Source: Pseudalkalibacillus decolorationis
GTDB taxonomy: Bacteria; Bacillota; Bacilli; Bacillales; Fictibacillaceae
Direction of reading: 5' to 3'
NCBI RefSeq assembly: GCF_024609785.1
Contig: NZ_JANHJQ010000023.1
Span: forward strand, 1 to 64,000
Length of the DNA: 64,000 nucleotides
The position numbers and the translations under genes were made by a program. The notes below the pieces were generated by a model that searched no databases, was not told the DNA's origin, and was given only the letters and a program-made list of their open reading frames with translations. Shown piece by piece: positions 52,183 to 62,237 of the stretch; the stretch's first letter is position 1; each line of letters opens with the position of its first letter.

Positions 52183-52667
52183 ATTTTCAATGCCTCTTTC
52201 AAAACTAATATAGAAAGTTCATGGTCATTAATTACATATGGTACTTCCTCAGGTTCAACCCAAATTCGGGAAGTAGTTTCATTTTCACGACGGAAGGGTA
52301 GACACTCTTCTATAGCCATTCTATAAAACACTTGATAGCCAATAAAAGGATATTTCCCACCAGGAACAAATAAAGGATTATTTTCGTGGCTTACTTCAAT
52401 GGCTCCTATATACTGAACTTTTCCCTTTACATATCCCTCTTCAAGTGCTTCTCTGTGAAAAGCTTCCTCTTGAGTTTCCCCTTTGTCTATATGCCCTCCT
52501 GGAATATTAAAACCCCTTCCATTTACATGTACTAAAAGAATGTTTCCTTGACTAAAACAAAATCCATGAACACTTGTAACATTTTTAGAATCGGATAAAT
52601 CTTTCATTGGATACCATGTAAGTTTGACATTATGTCCACCCCAGCTCACATAAATCTGGTTGTTCAT
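52176..52667 (-). CDS. NUDIX hydrolase
   Basis: The 163-aa protein has a full NUDIX box at residues 57-79 (GG, then GE, then HREALEEG), so it should hydrolyse a nucleoside-diphosphate-linked compound. ATG 52667 follows GAAAGGAAG. It lies alone between converging hydrolase and cupin genes. The substrate is not predictable. Confidence 0.92.
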   Translation of the reverse strand: MNNQIYVSWGGHNVKLTWYPMKDLSDSKNVTSVHGFCFSQGNILLVHVNGRGFNIPGGHIDKGETQEEAFHREALEEGYVKGKVQYIGAIEVSHENNPLFVPGGKYPFIGYQVFYRMAIEECLPFRRENETTSRIWVEPEEVPYVINDHELSILVLKEALKIR

Positions 52668-52988
52668 ATAATCTTCCTTTCAATTCACACAAAACTTTTT
52701 GTATATAAAATTACTTATTTCTTCAGCAAAATCTTAGCTTTTCAATTATATTTAATTCTACTTTCTTTATAAATCCCCCCTTTAGCTCATATAAATGTTT
52801 TTATGGTTTGGAACATAAAACCTCCCATTTATTAATTTTGATAGTCGATACAACTCTTTTAGACAATAATTCAACTAGTACGCTTAATAGAACTTATTCT
52901 ATAAATCAACTCATGGGACTACTACACGTTTCCGATTTTCGACTATTAAAGATCTACTTTCAGCACATCATCTATGATCATCTGTGGC
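52668..52988. other. 321-bp AT-rich intergenic region
   Basis: No coding frame with ribosome site, terminator or repeat is evident. The region between the NUDIX start and the cupin gene end probably holds the NUDIX promoter, which I cannot place. Confidence 0.5.
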
Positions 52989-53516
52989 TTAAATTCGATA
53001 CCCGATTCCACGTGCCAGTCGTGCCAATCCCCCGAATACTGTCCTTTGTAAGAAGATTGGAGGACCTGCTATATATCCGTCTATACACTCCCATGCTATC
53101 CCCAACCATAATGGATTCAGAGGTACTCCTTTGGAATTTACTCTGTTTTCTTCTGTTAATTTATGTATGAGCTTGAACATGTTCCAATGACTCCCTGGTG
53201 GTCGAATTTCATGAATAGCTATTAACCGATCTTTACTGTCGTTCCAGAATTGATGCACCTGCTTGGGAAGAATCTTAATATGCTGACCAGGACCAAGAAG
53301 CTCCTCCTTTCCATCTACTTTGAAGCGCATTTTACCTTCCTTAACCGTGAATGATTCCGTGAGAATCGGATGCCAATGGGGACCGTTTATAGCCCCCTGT
53401 TTCATCAGCAAATGTTCAACTATTAAATACTCCCCGTGTTTGTCTGTGCCTCGGTCCAGAAGAGTAATTGTTGTTCCATCCGGATGAACTAATACCTCTT
53501 CGATAGAGCTAGACAT
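52989..53516 (-). CDS. cupin-domain protein
   Basis: The 175-aa protein has the cupin core: GPHWHPILTESFTVKEGKM (first motif with two His and Glu) and GPGQHIKILPKQVHQFWN (second motif with His). A hydrophobic C-terminal part, LGIAWECIDGYIAGPP, follows, of a kind seen in cupin proteins of Bacillus. It may bind a metal and a small ligand. ATG 53516 follows AGGGG at 8 nt; GTG 53525 is within the site. Confidence 0.85.
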   Translation of the reverse strand: MSSSIEEVLVHPDGTTITLLDRGTDKHGEYLIVEHLLMKQGAINGPHWHPILTESFTVKEGKMRFKVDGKEELLGPGQHIKILPKQVHQFWNDSKDRLIAIHEIRPPGSHWNMFKLIHKLTEENRVNSKGVPLNPLWLGIAWECIDGYIAGPPIFLQRTVFGGLARLARGIGYRI

Positions 53517-53645
53517 TTGAATCACCCCTTAAGTCTAGTAGATGTTGATACTGCTAAGTTCGTTCATTTTCCTTAAATTGTTTTTGTATGGTATTGTCGA
53601 CTTGCATCCCCTCCTGCTCTATTCTTTTGTTAGTAATAATCAGTA

Positions 53646-54395
53646 TTACTTTGTTATCATCTCCAACATTTCTTTTATTGAATTTATAACTGCTTCTGGA
53701 GAGTCAATGTGAATGGCATGTCCAGCATTTTCAACAATTATATGTTTACTACGGGTAGATAAATTAGCAAGGTCCTTTTGAAAGGACATCCAAGCATTCA
53801 TAGATTCATCAGTATGATGGGGTTGGTTACCACCTGTTACAACAATAAGTGGAATATGACCAAGGGAGCCGGACCTGCGAACTTGTTCAAGACTTTCTTC
53901 AAACTCACTAAGTGAACCTTCGGCAGCAAAACCACTAAAATAATCGTCTCGAACTTTATCCGAAAACAATGGAGGCAATACTTTGTTTTGGTCCTCGTGA
54001 CAAGAATCCAATAAGATGACTCCTGCTATCTCTTCAGGATATGTATTTGCGAATAGCCTTACATTTAATCCTCCAAAAGAGTGTCCAACTAGCACATAAG
54101 GGGGTTTAACATTAGCATTTTGAAGTAATGTATGAAGGTTTTCGACTGACTGTTTGCTATGTCTGTATCTTTGATCTTTTTCACTTTTTCCAATTCCTGC
54201 TCTGTCATAAATAAACATCCTAGCAAACTCTGAAACTTCATCTCTAATAGAGTTCCAATTAAATAATGACCAAGCATAACCAGAATCAAATACGAAAGTA
54301 GGTCCGTCGTTTTTATCACCTAATAGCTCACAATAGAGCTTAATACTTCCAATATCTACTTTATGACCGGCTTCACTCACTGTGGTTTTACTCAT
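53646..54395 (-). CDS. alpha/beta hydrolase
   Basis: The 249-aa protein has FDSGYAWSLFNW near the oxyanion hole, the elbow VGHSFGGLNVRLFA with Ser (about 108), the Asp in ILLDSCHEDQ or later, and His in VENAGHAIHIDSPEAV. A typical esterase or haloperoxidase-like fold; the substrate is unknown. ATG 54395 is 8 nt after GGAGGG; ATG 54401 is too close. Single gene. Confidence 0.88.
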   Translation of the reverse strand: MSKTTVSEAGHKVDIGSIKLYCELLGDKNDGPTFVFDSGYAWSLFNWNSIRDEVSEFARMFIYDRAGIGKSEKDQRYRHSKQSVENLHTLLQNANVKPPYVLVGHSFGGLNVRLFANTYPEEIAGVILLDSCHEDQNKVLPPLFSDKVRDDYFSGFAAEGSLSEFEESLEQVRRSGSLGHIPLIVVTGGNQPHHTDESMNAWMSFQKDLANLSTRSKHIIVENAGHAIHIDSPEAVINSIKEMLEMITK

Positions 54396-54672
54396 ATCCA
54401 TTCCCTCCGAATCGGTTATAAAATTATTTTCTTACCTTTACTTCAATACTGGAGGAAAATTACCTGCTACAAAAAAAAATCGGTAGATGTAAAACTGTCA
54501 ACCTGACTCGATTCCTTATTAAAATAATGGTCATTATTTGCAGCACATAAATATCAAAACCCCCGAATTTAGACAGATACCTTTGATTTTGAACCTTTTT
54601 TCATCGATTGACAAAAAAGGATTCCGTTATTGAACATTATCGCCCGTTAGTTAATTTTAGCAATTATATAAA

Positions 54673-54951
54673 CTACGCTTCCTTTTGACTTAAATGGGTA
54701 AGTACATCATCAATAAGGAAATTATTTTCTAGAGTAGCTTCTTCTACCTTTACTATCTTTCTATCAATGTAGTAGTTAACTTTTGATAATGGGTCATTTT
54801 CTACATATTCCTTAGCTTTATCATAAGTTGGTGCATCAACAATCATTAACGCTTTACCATTCACACAAGGACCACAAAATGGTAAAACCCCTATTTCATC
54901 TTGTACCTCTCCAAAGTTGTGCTCGATCATCTTGCGGGTCATTGTTTCCAA
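54673..54951 (-). CDS. YciI-like protein, probably N-terminally truncated
   Basis: The 92-residue frame begins at TTG 54951 without a ribosome site and reads into the middle of a YciI-like ferredoxin fold (IEHNFGEVQDEIGVLPFCGP, ALMIVDAPTYDKAKEYVENDP). The first beta strand of the family, usually some 20 residues with a His-Asp pair, is missing. The tandem repeat array starts right upstream, so expansion or insertion there may have cut the gene. Confidence 0.55.
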   Translation of the reverse strand: METMTRKMIEHNFGEVQDEIGVLPFCGPCVNGKALMIVDAPTYDKAKEYVENDPLSKVNYYIDRKIVKVEEATLENNFLIDDVLTHLSQKEA

Positions 54952-54990
54952 TTGCGATTTTTTCTAACTCATTAACGAATTTTGCTCCAT

Positions 54991-55234
54991 ATGAAGAACT
55001 TTTTCGAACTCATTTACACGATTTTGGCTTTCATCAACCGTATGAAGGACTTTTCTTCAACTTACTTACGGAATTTTGGCCTTCATTACCCACATGAAGG
55101 TCTTTTCTCCAACTCATTTACGCAATTTTGGCCGTCATCAAACGCATGAAGGTCTTTTCTCCAACTTATTTATGCGATTTTAGCTTTCATCAACCCGAAT
55201 GAAGGACTTTTTTCCAACCCTCTTATGAGATTTG
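54991..55234. repeat. tandem repeat, 51-53-bp units
   Basis: Units begin with ATGAAGRNCTTTT at 54991, 55042, 55094, 55146 and 55199 (the last partial), and contain TTTACGCRATTTTGGC and CATCAACC. A degenerate partial unit precedes (54955-54990). Spacing 51, 52, 52, 53. Units differ by 15-25 percent by eye. The rest of the 54952-55448 gap is the mqo terminator and AT-rich DNA. Confidence 0.88.
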
Positions 55235-55313
55235 TTTTTTATATTTTAGTACATTGCTTAAAAACCTCATTGACTTATGATACGGTTCGCCTTAGCCCCT
55301 CTAACTGCGAATT

Positions 55314-55355
55314 TCAAAAAAAGAACCTTCAATCCAAAGATAGATCAAAGGTTCT
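55314..55355 (-). terminator. terminator of mqo
   Basis: Arms AGAACCTT and AAGGTTCT, followed on the minus strand by TTTTTTTG. The plus side also ends in T-rich DNA, so it may work both ways. Confidence 0.7.
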
Positions 55356-55448
55356 GGGTTTTCTATTTTTTTTCAATCATTGTCTTTTCAATCTCATCAT
55401 CATAGAAACGATTGTCCATTAATGAAAAATATTATTTAAACTTGTCAT

Positions 55449-56978
55449 TCAATACGTTGGTTTCTCATCCAAAGAATTAATGAAAGACGGCTCCTCTTCG
55501 TTTAGACCAAGCATCTGCGCTGTTGAAGTAAGAATTTCTTGGAATAGCTCTGGGTTGTCCACTAGAGACACGTCATAAGAAGGAATCATTTCTTTTACTT
55601 TCGGCTCCCACTCATTCATATGTTGCGGGAAGCATCTTTCTAGTACCTCAAGCATGACGTGAACGGCAGTAGAAGCACCCGGAGAAGCGCCGAGCAATGC
55701 AGCAATAGAACCGTCAGCGGCACTCACAACTTCCGTACCAAACTGTAGTGTCCCTTTCCCACCAGACTCAGTATCTTTGATAATTTGAACACGTTGGCCC
55801 GCTGCCACGATATCCCAATCCTCGCTTTTGGCGTTCGGAATAAACTCGCGTAATTCTTCCATGCGCTTTTTCTTCGATAACATAACTTGCTGGATCAGAT
55901 ATTTTGTCAATCCCATCTCTTTTGCGCCTGCAGCTAACATTGTGAAGACATTATTCGGTTTTACAGAACCTATCAAATCAAAATTCGAACCAGTTTTTAA
56001 AAACTTAGGTGAAAATCCAGCGAACGGTCCAAACAGCAATGATTTTTTGTTGTCGATATATCTTGTATCAAGATGTGGAACAGACATTGGAGGCGCACCG
56101 ACCTTCGCTTTACCGTACACTTTTGCCTGATGCTGCGCCACGACTTCCGGATTGTTACATACCATGAATAGTCCGCTTACCGGGAATCCACCAATATGCT
56201 TTGATTCAGGAATACCGGTTTTTTGTAGTAAAGGCAGACTTCCACCTCCGCCGCCGAGAAAGACGAATTTTGCAGTATGGTATTCGATTTTACCGCTATC
56301 GATATCAAGTACTTTCACTTGCCAAGAGCCGTCGCTATTACGTTTAATATCCTGAACACTATGCTTGTAGTTGATCTCGACAACTGTATTCTTTAAGTGG
56401 CTAAACAATAAGCGTGTCAATGCCCCAAAATTGACATCCGTTCCAGAGTCGATTTTTGTTGCTGCGATCGGTTCATTCATTGTACGGCCTTCCATGATAA
56501 GCGGAAGCCATTCGATCAGTTTTTCAGGGTCATCGGAATATTCCATCCCTTGAAACAGGGGATTGTTTGTAAGCGCTTTAAAACGTTTTTTCAAAAACGT
56601 TACATTTTCTTCCCCTTGTACTAAACTCATATGTGGTAATGACATGATAAAGTCCTGCGGATTACGAATCAGATTTCTGTTTACAAGATACGACCAAAAC
56701 TGTCTTGAAAGCTGAAACTGTTCATTGATTTTGATCGCTTTACTAATATCGATTGATCCGTCAGGTTTTTCGGATGTATAGTTAAGCTCGCATAGTGCAG
56801 CATGGCCCGTACCCGCATTATTCCATTCGTTAGAGCTTTCTTCTCCTCCTTTTGCGAGTTTTTCAAACACTTTGATTTCCCATTCCGGTGCTAATTCTTT
56901 CAAGAGTGTCCCTAAAGTCGCACTCATGATTCCGGCGCCAATTAAAATGACATCTGTTTTCATTTCTCTGTTGCTCAT
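55449..56978 (-). CDS. mqo: malate:quinone oxidoreductase
   Basis: The 509-aa protein has the FAD motif [20 protein letters not shown] at the N-terminus, then [36 protein letters not shown] and [20 protein letters not shown], all typical of Mqo. It oxidises malate to oxaloacetate with electrons going to the quinone pool, at the membrane. ATG 56978 (MSNREMK) was chosen; the longer reading to 57029 adds a hydrophobic 17-residue stretch without a ribosome site. Monocistronic, with its own terminator. Confidence 0.95.
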   Translation of the reverse strand: MSNREMKTDVILIGAGIMSATLGTLLKELAPEWEIKVFEKLAKGGEESSNEWNNAGTGHAALCELNYTSEKPDGSIDISKAIKINEQFQLSRQFWSYLVNRNLIRNPQDFIMSLPHMSLVQGEENVTFLKKRFKALTNNPLFQGMEYSDDPEKLIEWLPLIMEGRTMNEPIAATKIDSGTDVNFGALTRLLFSHLKNTVVEINYKHSVQDIKRNSDGSWQVKVLDIDSGKIEYHTAKFVFLGGGGGSLPLLQKTGIPESKHIGGFPVSGLFMVCNNPEVVAQHQAKVYGKAKVGAPPMSVPHLDTRYIDNKKSLLFGPFAGFSPKFLKTGSNFDLIGSVKPNNVFTMLAAGAKEMGLTKYLIQQVMLSKKKRMEELREFIPNAKSEDWDIVAAGQRVQIIKDTESGGKGTLQFGTEVVSAADGSIAALLGASPGASTAVHVMLEVLERCFPQHMNEWEPKVKEMIPSYDVSLVDNPELFQEILTSTAQMLGLNEEEPSFINSLDEKPTY

Positions 56979-57276
56979 TTTTACCAACCTTTTCCCCTGG
57001 AAATTTGCAAAAAAAAGATATAGCATCACACAAAATTAAAGTGCGACCTAGTCACACACATTTTCTGTCCCAATATAACCATTCCATAGTATAGTACAAT
57101 TATTTATAAATTACTCTATCTACTATTATATGATAATTATACGTTATTTTAAAGCTGTTAAAAAGTAGAAGACGTTCCTAAAGTGCTGCATGTCATAATT
57201 AATACTCCACAGAAATTATAAATATAATGAATACCGTTACCATAAGCAGGTAGAAAACAATGGGGGAGATTAAAAA

Positions 57277-57529
57277 ATGAAAGCACATTTAGCTTTTGGG
57301 ACAGTATAAAGAAGCAGTTGAAATACTTAAACGTGGTGTGACAAAGTTTCCTGAACATCGTGGTCTACAAATCTTTTATTCTATGGCTCTGTATACAGAG
57401 AACTATAATGAAGCAATGAAGATCGTTTTGATGAATTTGATAGAAACCACGACTGATGAAACACTTCAATACTTCAAACGAGGGATTTCTTACTATGCAC
57501 AGCACCTCGATGAAACTTGGGATTCTTAA
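57277..57529 (+). pseudogene. tetratricopeptide-repeat protein remnant
   Basis: GGGGAG precedes an ATG at 57277 that soon stops (MKAHLAFGTV). In another frame from 57296 the DNA reads GQYKEAVEILKRGVTKFPEH and ends FKRGISYYAQHLDETW. This is the C-terminal end of a TPR protein common in Bacillus. The original N-terminus and first repeats are gone, and the start and body are in different frames. Confidence 0.65.
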
Positions 57530-57562
57530 AGGAATAATAATTAGTAAGTAAAACCAATATTT

Positions 57563-57603
57563 AAAAGCAGTGGTATTCTTCAAGGAACTCCACTGCTTTT
57601 TTC
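57563..57603. terminator. strong intrinsic terminator
   Basis: Arms AAAAGCAGTGG and CCACTGCTTTT with a 16-nt loop, then TT. It serves the TPR remnant and, in reverse, may end the DinB transcript. Confidence 0.8.
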
Positions 57604-57720
57604 AATTTAACCAATGTTGTTCAACTAACCTCCCCTTAGCTTAAGTGTAATTCTTCACAATCTCCTGTTGTATGGTTTGTTGGTAAAAACTAATTCCTTG
57701 AAATTAAACATGAAGCTTTT

Positions 57721-58215
57721 TTAAAAGCTGCGTTTCCCAGGCCAAGCTCCTTGCATTTTACTAAGGAATACAATTTGCCCAATATGATATGCGTCGTGCA
57801 TTGCTAAACTCTTCAGTTCAAGCACTAATGAATTATCTTCTCCTGGGATCTGTCTATACAAATCTTCATGTTCTGATTTTGCTAGTATTTTTCCAAGTTC
57901 ACGATGAACATAAAAGTATTCTTGTTTTGTTTCCTTCCAATTTTCTAACGTCTCAGTTGGTAATCGAAATGTAGATTCATTATTTTCTGCCTGTGGTTCA
58001 TTCGCTGTTTCACCAAGAAATCGCATCAGAAATCTCTTTTCATAGAAAAGTAAATGACAAACTAATTCCCAAATGGAATTCATTGTCCCATCAGCTGGTT
58101 TCCAAATTGCCTGTTCAAAAGTAATATCCTCTAGCACTTTTTCAAGTGGTAGAAACCAGTCTTCTTCATCTAAGCAGCTTGCCCATTGTTGTAACAAAAG
58201 TGTCTTTACATCCAT
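57721..58215 (-). CDS. DinB-family protein
   Basis: The 164-aa four-helix protein has the DinB_2 pattern: WELVCHLLFYEKRFL with His and a C-terminal MHDAYHIGQIVFL with two His, forming the metal triad. DinB-like proteins are thought to be metal-dependent transferases (thiol-type cofactors such as bacillithiol). ATG 58215 follows GGAGGG. Single gene. Confidence 0.85.
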   Translation of the reverse strand: MDVKTLLLQQWASCLDEEDWFLPLEKVLEDITFEQAIWKPADGTMNSIWELVCHLLFYEKRFLMRFLGETANEPQAENNESTFRLPTETLENWKETKQEYFYVHRELGKILAKSEHEDLYRQIPGEDNSLVLELKSLAMHDAYHIGQIVFLSKMQGAWPGKRSF

Positions 58216-58432
58216 TTTCTATTCCCTCCAATTTAATCCCTTTAATAGATAATCCCTTTGGTCAAAATTCATTTGCGGCGTGTTGTTCTGGCATAACTTA
58301 CAATTTCAAGATGAACCATCTAATTACCTTCCTTACTCCACAATCGGACAGTTATATATAGTATCAGTAACAAAACATTGATATGGTGCACCCTTTATCA
58401 TTGTTTACATGTATTCATAGAATAGGCGTTTA

Positions 58433-58539
58433 AGGACTTGACTTGGAGCCTCTGTGGGTACGATTTGTCTTGAAAGGCTGAAGCTAAGGTTTCATCAGGC
58501 AAACGAGCCTATCATACCCACCTCTCCAAGTAAAGTCCT
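58433..58539. other. 107-nt structured element of unknown class
   Basis: The ends AGGACTTGACTTGGAG and CTCCAAGTAAAGTCCT pair over 15 of 16 positions, continuing with GTGGGTA / TACCCAC. Within, TTTGTC / GGCAAA and GAAA / TTTC can pair. No ORF. It fills part of the 595-bp gap 58216-58810, next to a 40-nt approximate direct repeat (TTACGTTGAAAACT and relatives at 58549 and 58626). Confidence 0.6.
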
Positions 58540-58711
58540 ATCGTTGTTTACGTTGAAAACTATAATTATTTACTATATATAATGCTTCTACAAAGATACA
58601 AATTTGGCATTTTTCATATCTTTACTTACGTTGAATACGGTGGAAAATCATACTACATATAATGGTCCTTTAATGGAATAACTTTATTATCACTTAACAA
58701 GTTCTTAATCC

Positions 58712-58755
58712 ACAAGAAAAACCGAAATCCCTTCTTTATAGAGATAGGAAATCCG
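58712..58755 (-). terminator. probable terminator after the HAD remnant
   Basis: Minus strand AACCGGATTTCC / GGGATTTCGGTT, imperfect stem, then TTTTTCTTG. It is about 55 bp after the HAD stop. Confidence 0.5.
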
Positions 58756-58810
58756 GTTAAACTTTTTTATAAACAGTTCAACTTTATTTCAAAGCCACAT
58801 CTTTCTCTTT

Positions 58811-59476
58811 TTATATTAATGAAATGCCCTTAAGAGCATTGTAAATTCCATGTTCATTGCAACTATCTGTGATTAAATCGGCTTTCTCTTTAACTACTGT
58901 TTCAGCATTTCCCATTGCAACCCCAATTCCTGAAAGTTCCATTAGTTCAATGTCGTTGAGTCCATCTCCGAAAAAGACAATATCTTCGCGCTTAATTCCA
59001 TTTTCTTCGGCGATTTTCAAAATGGTTTTTGCTTTCGATCCTTCTATAGGAATGACATCTACACCAAATTTGTGCCAACTCACATATCTGAATTCTTTGA
59101 TAGCGTATTTTTGAAGATCTTCTGGCTTGCAGAAAAGCATAGCTTGAATAACTGGGTTTTGTTTCCAATACATTTCATCAAAGTCAGGGAGGGTCCATCC
59201 TAAACTATCGTAAGCTTTAGTTAACGACTCTCCAGGTTCTTCGAAATGTCTTTTTAATCCGTTCGCTGTTTGAAACACAATCTGATCATTGTTTTCCGTT
59301 ACAATTTCAATTAGTTTCATAATAGATTCTTTTGATAATATTACCTCATGCTCTAATTCATGACGGACATATCCTACTGATCCATTACATAAAACGTAGG
59401 TATCAATTTCAAGCTCGTCAACGATCGATTTTGCTGTTGCGTAGTTCCTTCCTGTCGCAATGCCGATGGCTTCCAT
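58811..59476 (-). pseudogene. HAD-superfamily (Cof-type) phosphatase, N-terminus missing
   Basis: The 221-residue frame starts at MEAIGIATGRNYATAKSIVD, which is about residue 45 of a normal Cof-type HAD phosphatase. The nucleophile motif DxDGT lies in the lost part, so it cannot be active. The rest is intact to FFGDGLNDIELMELSGIGVAMGNA. A stop stands just upstream in frame and the LacI-type gene ends about 50 bp away, so a deletion brought them together. Confidence 0.75.
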
Positions 59477-59527
59477 GTTTCAAAAACACAAATTTTATCT
59501 ATGTTAAACACCACCAAAGATGGGGCT

Positions 59528-60475
59528 TTAAACAGAATCTCTTTCCACAATGCGATAAGGTATTTTTACTTTTTCTCTAGATTTCTTTATCACTAGGCTA
59601 CAAGCTTGTTCACCGATTTTCGTTAACTGGTGATCCACTGTAGAAATCCCCATACCGATACCAATTGGTTGATTTTCTTGACCAATGATTGCTAAATCAG
59701 TAGGGATTTTCAATTGTTGCGACTTAGCATATAAATACATACCACCAGCCACTTCATCTCCATTCGCATAGATAGCTGTTGGTCTTTCCAGTAAATGCAG
59801 GAATTGCCCCGCTGCTTCATATCCGTCTTCTAAGCAGTGACAACCTGAAATATGATATTCAGGTTGAAGTTCACCAAAAATCTCATTATAAGCATCAATC
59901 ATTTGCCTCGTGCTATTGCTTTCTAGCCTAGCTGTTGTGAAAGCTACCGTATAATGCCCTTTGTTTTTAAATAATTGAAAGGCATCTAGATAAGAAGAAT
60001 AGCGGTCCATATAGGAACATCCAATTTCCTTGTGCTGCGTATATTCACAAGATACGATTGAACCATAATCGCTATACGAAATGATCGTTTCCCAATCATT
60101 TGCTCTTGAAGTGATAATGATGCCATCATACAGCTTGCTTTTTAATTTTTGCAAATACTCCACTTCTTTTTCTTTACTATAATTTGAAGGAAGTACCGTA
60201 ATCGAAAAATCATTCTCTATTGCCTTGTTCAGTATACCGTTTAATATTTGATCAAATGCTGGGTTGTTGTTATATGGGAGAATAACGCCTATTGTTCTTG
60301 TTTCTCCTCGAATTAAATCAATCGCATTTTTATTTGGTGTATATTTCATTTCTTCAATAACTTTAAGAACAGACTCTCTTTTATCTCTAGCAACATACTT
60401 ATAATTGTTTAGAACTCTAGAAACAGTAGAGACGGATACACCTGCTAATCTTGCAATATCGTGAATATTTGTCAT
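59528..60475 (-). CDS. LacI/CcpA-family transcriptional regulator
   Basis: The 315-aa protein has a LacI HTH and hinge (IHDIARLAGVSVSTVSRVLN, then KYTPNKNAIDLIRG) and a periplasmic-binding-type effector domain. ATG 60475 follows GGAGC; a longer start adds ten residues. It is 36 bp after a PH-like gene on the same strand. A 14-bp palindrome TGAAATGCATTTCA upstream of that gene (about 60867) may be its operator. The effector is likely a sugar, but no sugar genes are near. Confidence 0.9.
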   Translation of the reverse strand: MTNIHDIARLAGVSVSTVSRVLNNYKYVARDKRESVLKVIEEMKYTPNKNAIDLIRGETRTIGVILPYNNNPAFDQILNGILNKAIENDFSITVLPSNYSKEKEVEYLQKLKSKLYDGIIITSRANDWETIISYSDYGSIVSCEYTQHKEIGCSYMDRYSSYLDAFQLFKNKGHYTVAFTTARLESNSTRQMIDAYNEIFGELQPEYHISGCHCLEDGYEAAGQFLHLLERPTAIYANGDEVAGGMYLYAKSQQLKIPTDLAIIGQENQPIGIGMGISTVDHQLTKIGEQACSLVIKKSREKVKIPYRIVERDSV

Positions 60476-60511
60476 AACATAGCTCCTACATATACTTGAT
60501 GTCAAGGAACC

Positions 60512-60817
60512 CTACTCATTTACACTCAATTGTTGAAATTTATTCATAAAATTAAAGAGGTTTCCATTGTATGTCCATCTTACCGTAATCCTATGTTTTC
60601 CTACAATGAGTGTAGAATGTCCAATATCTCTCAATTCTTCTTCAAACCAGAAAGATTCTTCCACATTTATTAGTCTATTGGTTACTAAATATATTCTTTT
60701 ATTGGTTAAATACAACTCTCCAAAGTAGACATTCTGTGTTCCATCAAAGCATTCAAATAATCCTGTAAGGGTAGATAGTACATGTTCATCTTGTTGAAGG
60801 CTAATTTTTCTGTTCAT
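60512..60817 (-). CDS. GRAM/PH-like domain protein
   Basis: The 101-aa protein has the GRAM-type signature GELYLTNKRIYLVTN and a beta-rich pattern ending in a short helix. Such proteins in Firmicutes have unknown roles. ATG 60817 follows AGGAGG. It lies between the duplicated P-loop genes and the LacI-type regulator. Confidence 0.7.
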   Translation of the reverse strand: MNRKISLQQDEHVLSTLTGLFECFDGTQNVYFGELYLTNKRIYLVTNRLINVEESFWFEEELRDIGHSTLIVGKHRITVRWTYNGNLFNFMNKFQQLSVNE

Positions 60818-61062
60818 CTTTCTTCCTCCTTTAGTTGAAAAATGAGATTACTTTCACTCTAATTTATGAAATGCATTTCAAGTCAAGGGAAAAAAATTAA
60901 ACATAACCTCGTTTTTAAAAGCAGATACACTGAAGCTGAATAAACTTTGGTTAAGTACTAAATTATCCATTCTTCAACTAACCCGTTAGCTCAATAAAGA
61001 AAAAGAACCACCGAAGCCAATTGTTTTACTCTTGCCTTCAATAGTAAGTTAGGTGTTACATT

Positions 61063-61457
61063 CTACTGTCTTATTTCCCCAAAAGTGATTTTCATACTGG
61101 GGACGTATATTAAAGAGGAATCCATGTTAAATACTTGTGAAAGGATACTGGTAAAACCTTTATTATGAAAATGTGCAAGCAGATCCAAACGATATTTTTG
61201 AGAGCAATTGGAGTTACAAAGAATGAGATGAAAATTAGTCTGATTAACAGCATAATCAACAATTGTTTGGGTGATGGCGTACTTGATAGTATTAGGCCCT
61301 TGTTTTGGTAGTAAGGTTTTGTAAAAGGTGTTGATGAATTCTGCATGGTTATCTTGGTCAATTACAAGTGAGTTGTTCAACTGCTGTTCTAAAGATTTAG
61401 CAAATATAGTTTTCCCGCTGTGGGTTTTACCGACTGTAATAATCACTAACCTTTCAT
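61063..61457 (-). pseudogene. P-loop kinase/zeta-like ATPase, decayed duplicate
   Basis: The DNA at 61142-61446 is nearly the same as the intact gene at 62238-62798. Here the start ATG 61457 (GGAGGTG upstream) is followed by AAAGG instead of AAAAGG, so the frame is lost after two codons. The Walker A GKTHSGKT is in the shifted frame. The C-terminal 75 residues are replaced by unrelated sequence. A dead copy. Confidence 0.82.
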
Positions 61458-61540
61458 CAACGCACCTCCATACTCAAAAGTTCAGATTGATCTTTGGTGT
61501 ATGCGTTGTTACTATACATTCAACTGTTCGTATAACAAAG

Positions 61541-62032
61541 CTATTGACCAGCAAATAAATTATACCGCCAATCATTACACCGCATAAAGTTACCTGGAGG
61601 GTATTCGAATTCGCATTCTGAGATTAATTTGAAACCAAGCTTCCGACAAATTGCGTGGATGTAGCTATGCTGGTTCTCTCCAGATGCCTCATCTATTGCC
61701 AACTTCACTGCAGTTGTCGCTATTCCATTCCCTTGAAATGAAGGAAGGACACTCCAGCCAGTTTCATATACACTCTCATCATTCCAAATCGTTTGCCAAT
61801 AGCCGACAGAACCTACTGATTCTTGCTCTGGTAACAAAGAAATGCTGAACATACATCCTTTACTACCCAGTTCAAGATACCGCTTGTGTCGTTTCAAAAT
61901 CTGTTTATTACTCTCCGGACCTCCAATATGTTGCATCATCTTCGGAGCATTAATACGAAACAGCAAATCAAGGTCTTTATCTTCCCAAGGCTTAATCTGA
62001 ATAATACGGTTGATACGTTCTGAAATTTTCAT
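61541..62032 (-). CDS. GNAT-family acetyltransferase with a gap in motif B
   Basis: The 163-aa protein has the acetyl-CoA loop VLPSFQGNGIATTAVKLA and ends WRYNLFAGQ. Where relatives read HAFPSVxNxPSNAICRKLGF, this one reads IHAICRKLGF, a loss of about 11 residues that removes the conserved Asn. It may be inactive. The start is most likely ATG 62032 after AAGGGGG; the spacing is short. It stands between the two P-loop copies. Confidence 0.7.
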   Translation of the reverse strand: MKISERINRIIQIKPWEDKDLDLLFRINAPKMMQHIGGPESNKQILKRHKRYLELGSKGCMFSISLLPEQESVGSVGYWQTIWNDESVYETGWSVLPSFQGNGIATTAVKLAIDEASGENQHSYIHAICRKLGFKLISECEFEYPPGNFMRCNDWRYNLFAGQ

Positions 62033-62237
62033 CATCCCCCTTACTAATTCCATTAAAACTTACAATACATTAGGAATTCTAGGAGAGAATGCTTGAACCT
62101 TTATTTGTATGTTATCCCCAAAGGTTACACAATAAAGAAAAAAGAACGCCGCAGCCGCTCGCAATTTTTTACTCTTGCCCCAATAGTGAGTAAAGGTTCA
62201 AATTTTTACTTTCTTATTTCCCTATACTTCTAACTAC

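Noticed and set aside
52808-53170. 120-codon plus-strand frame
   Set aside because: It overlaps the cupin gene on the other strand, has no ribosome site and no recognisable domain.
54991-55234. CRISPR array
   Set aside because: The 51-53-bp units repeat throughout with no unique spacers between constant repeats.
58433-58539. Hammerhead ribozyme suggested by CTGATGA on the minus strand
   Set aside because: The required GAAA and cleavage-site arrangement is not present after the CTGATGA box.
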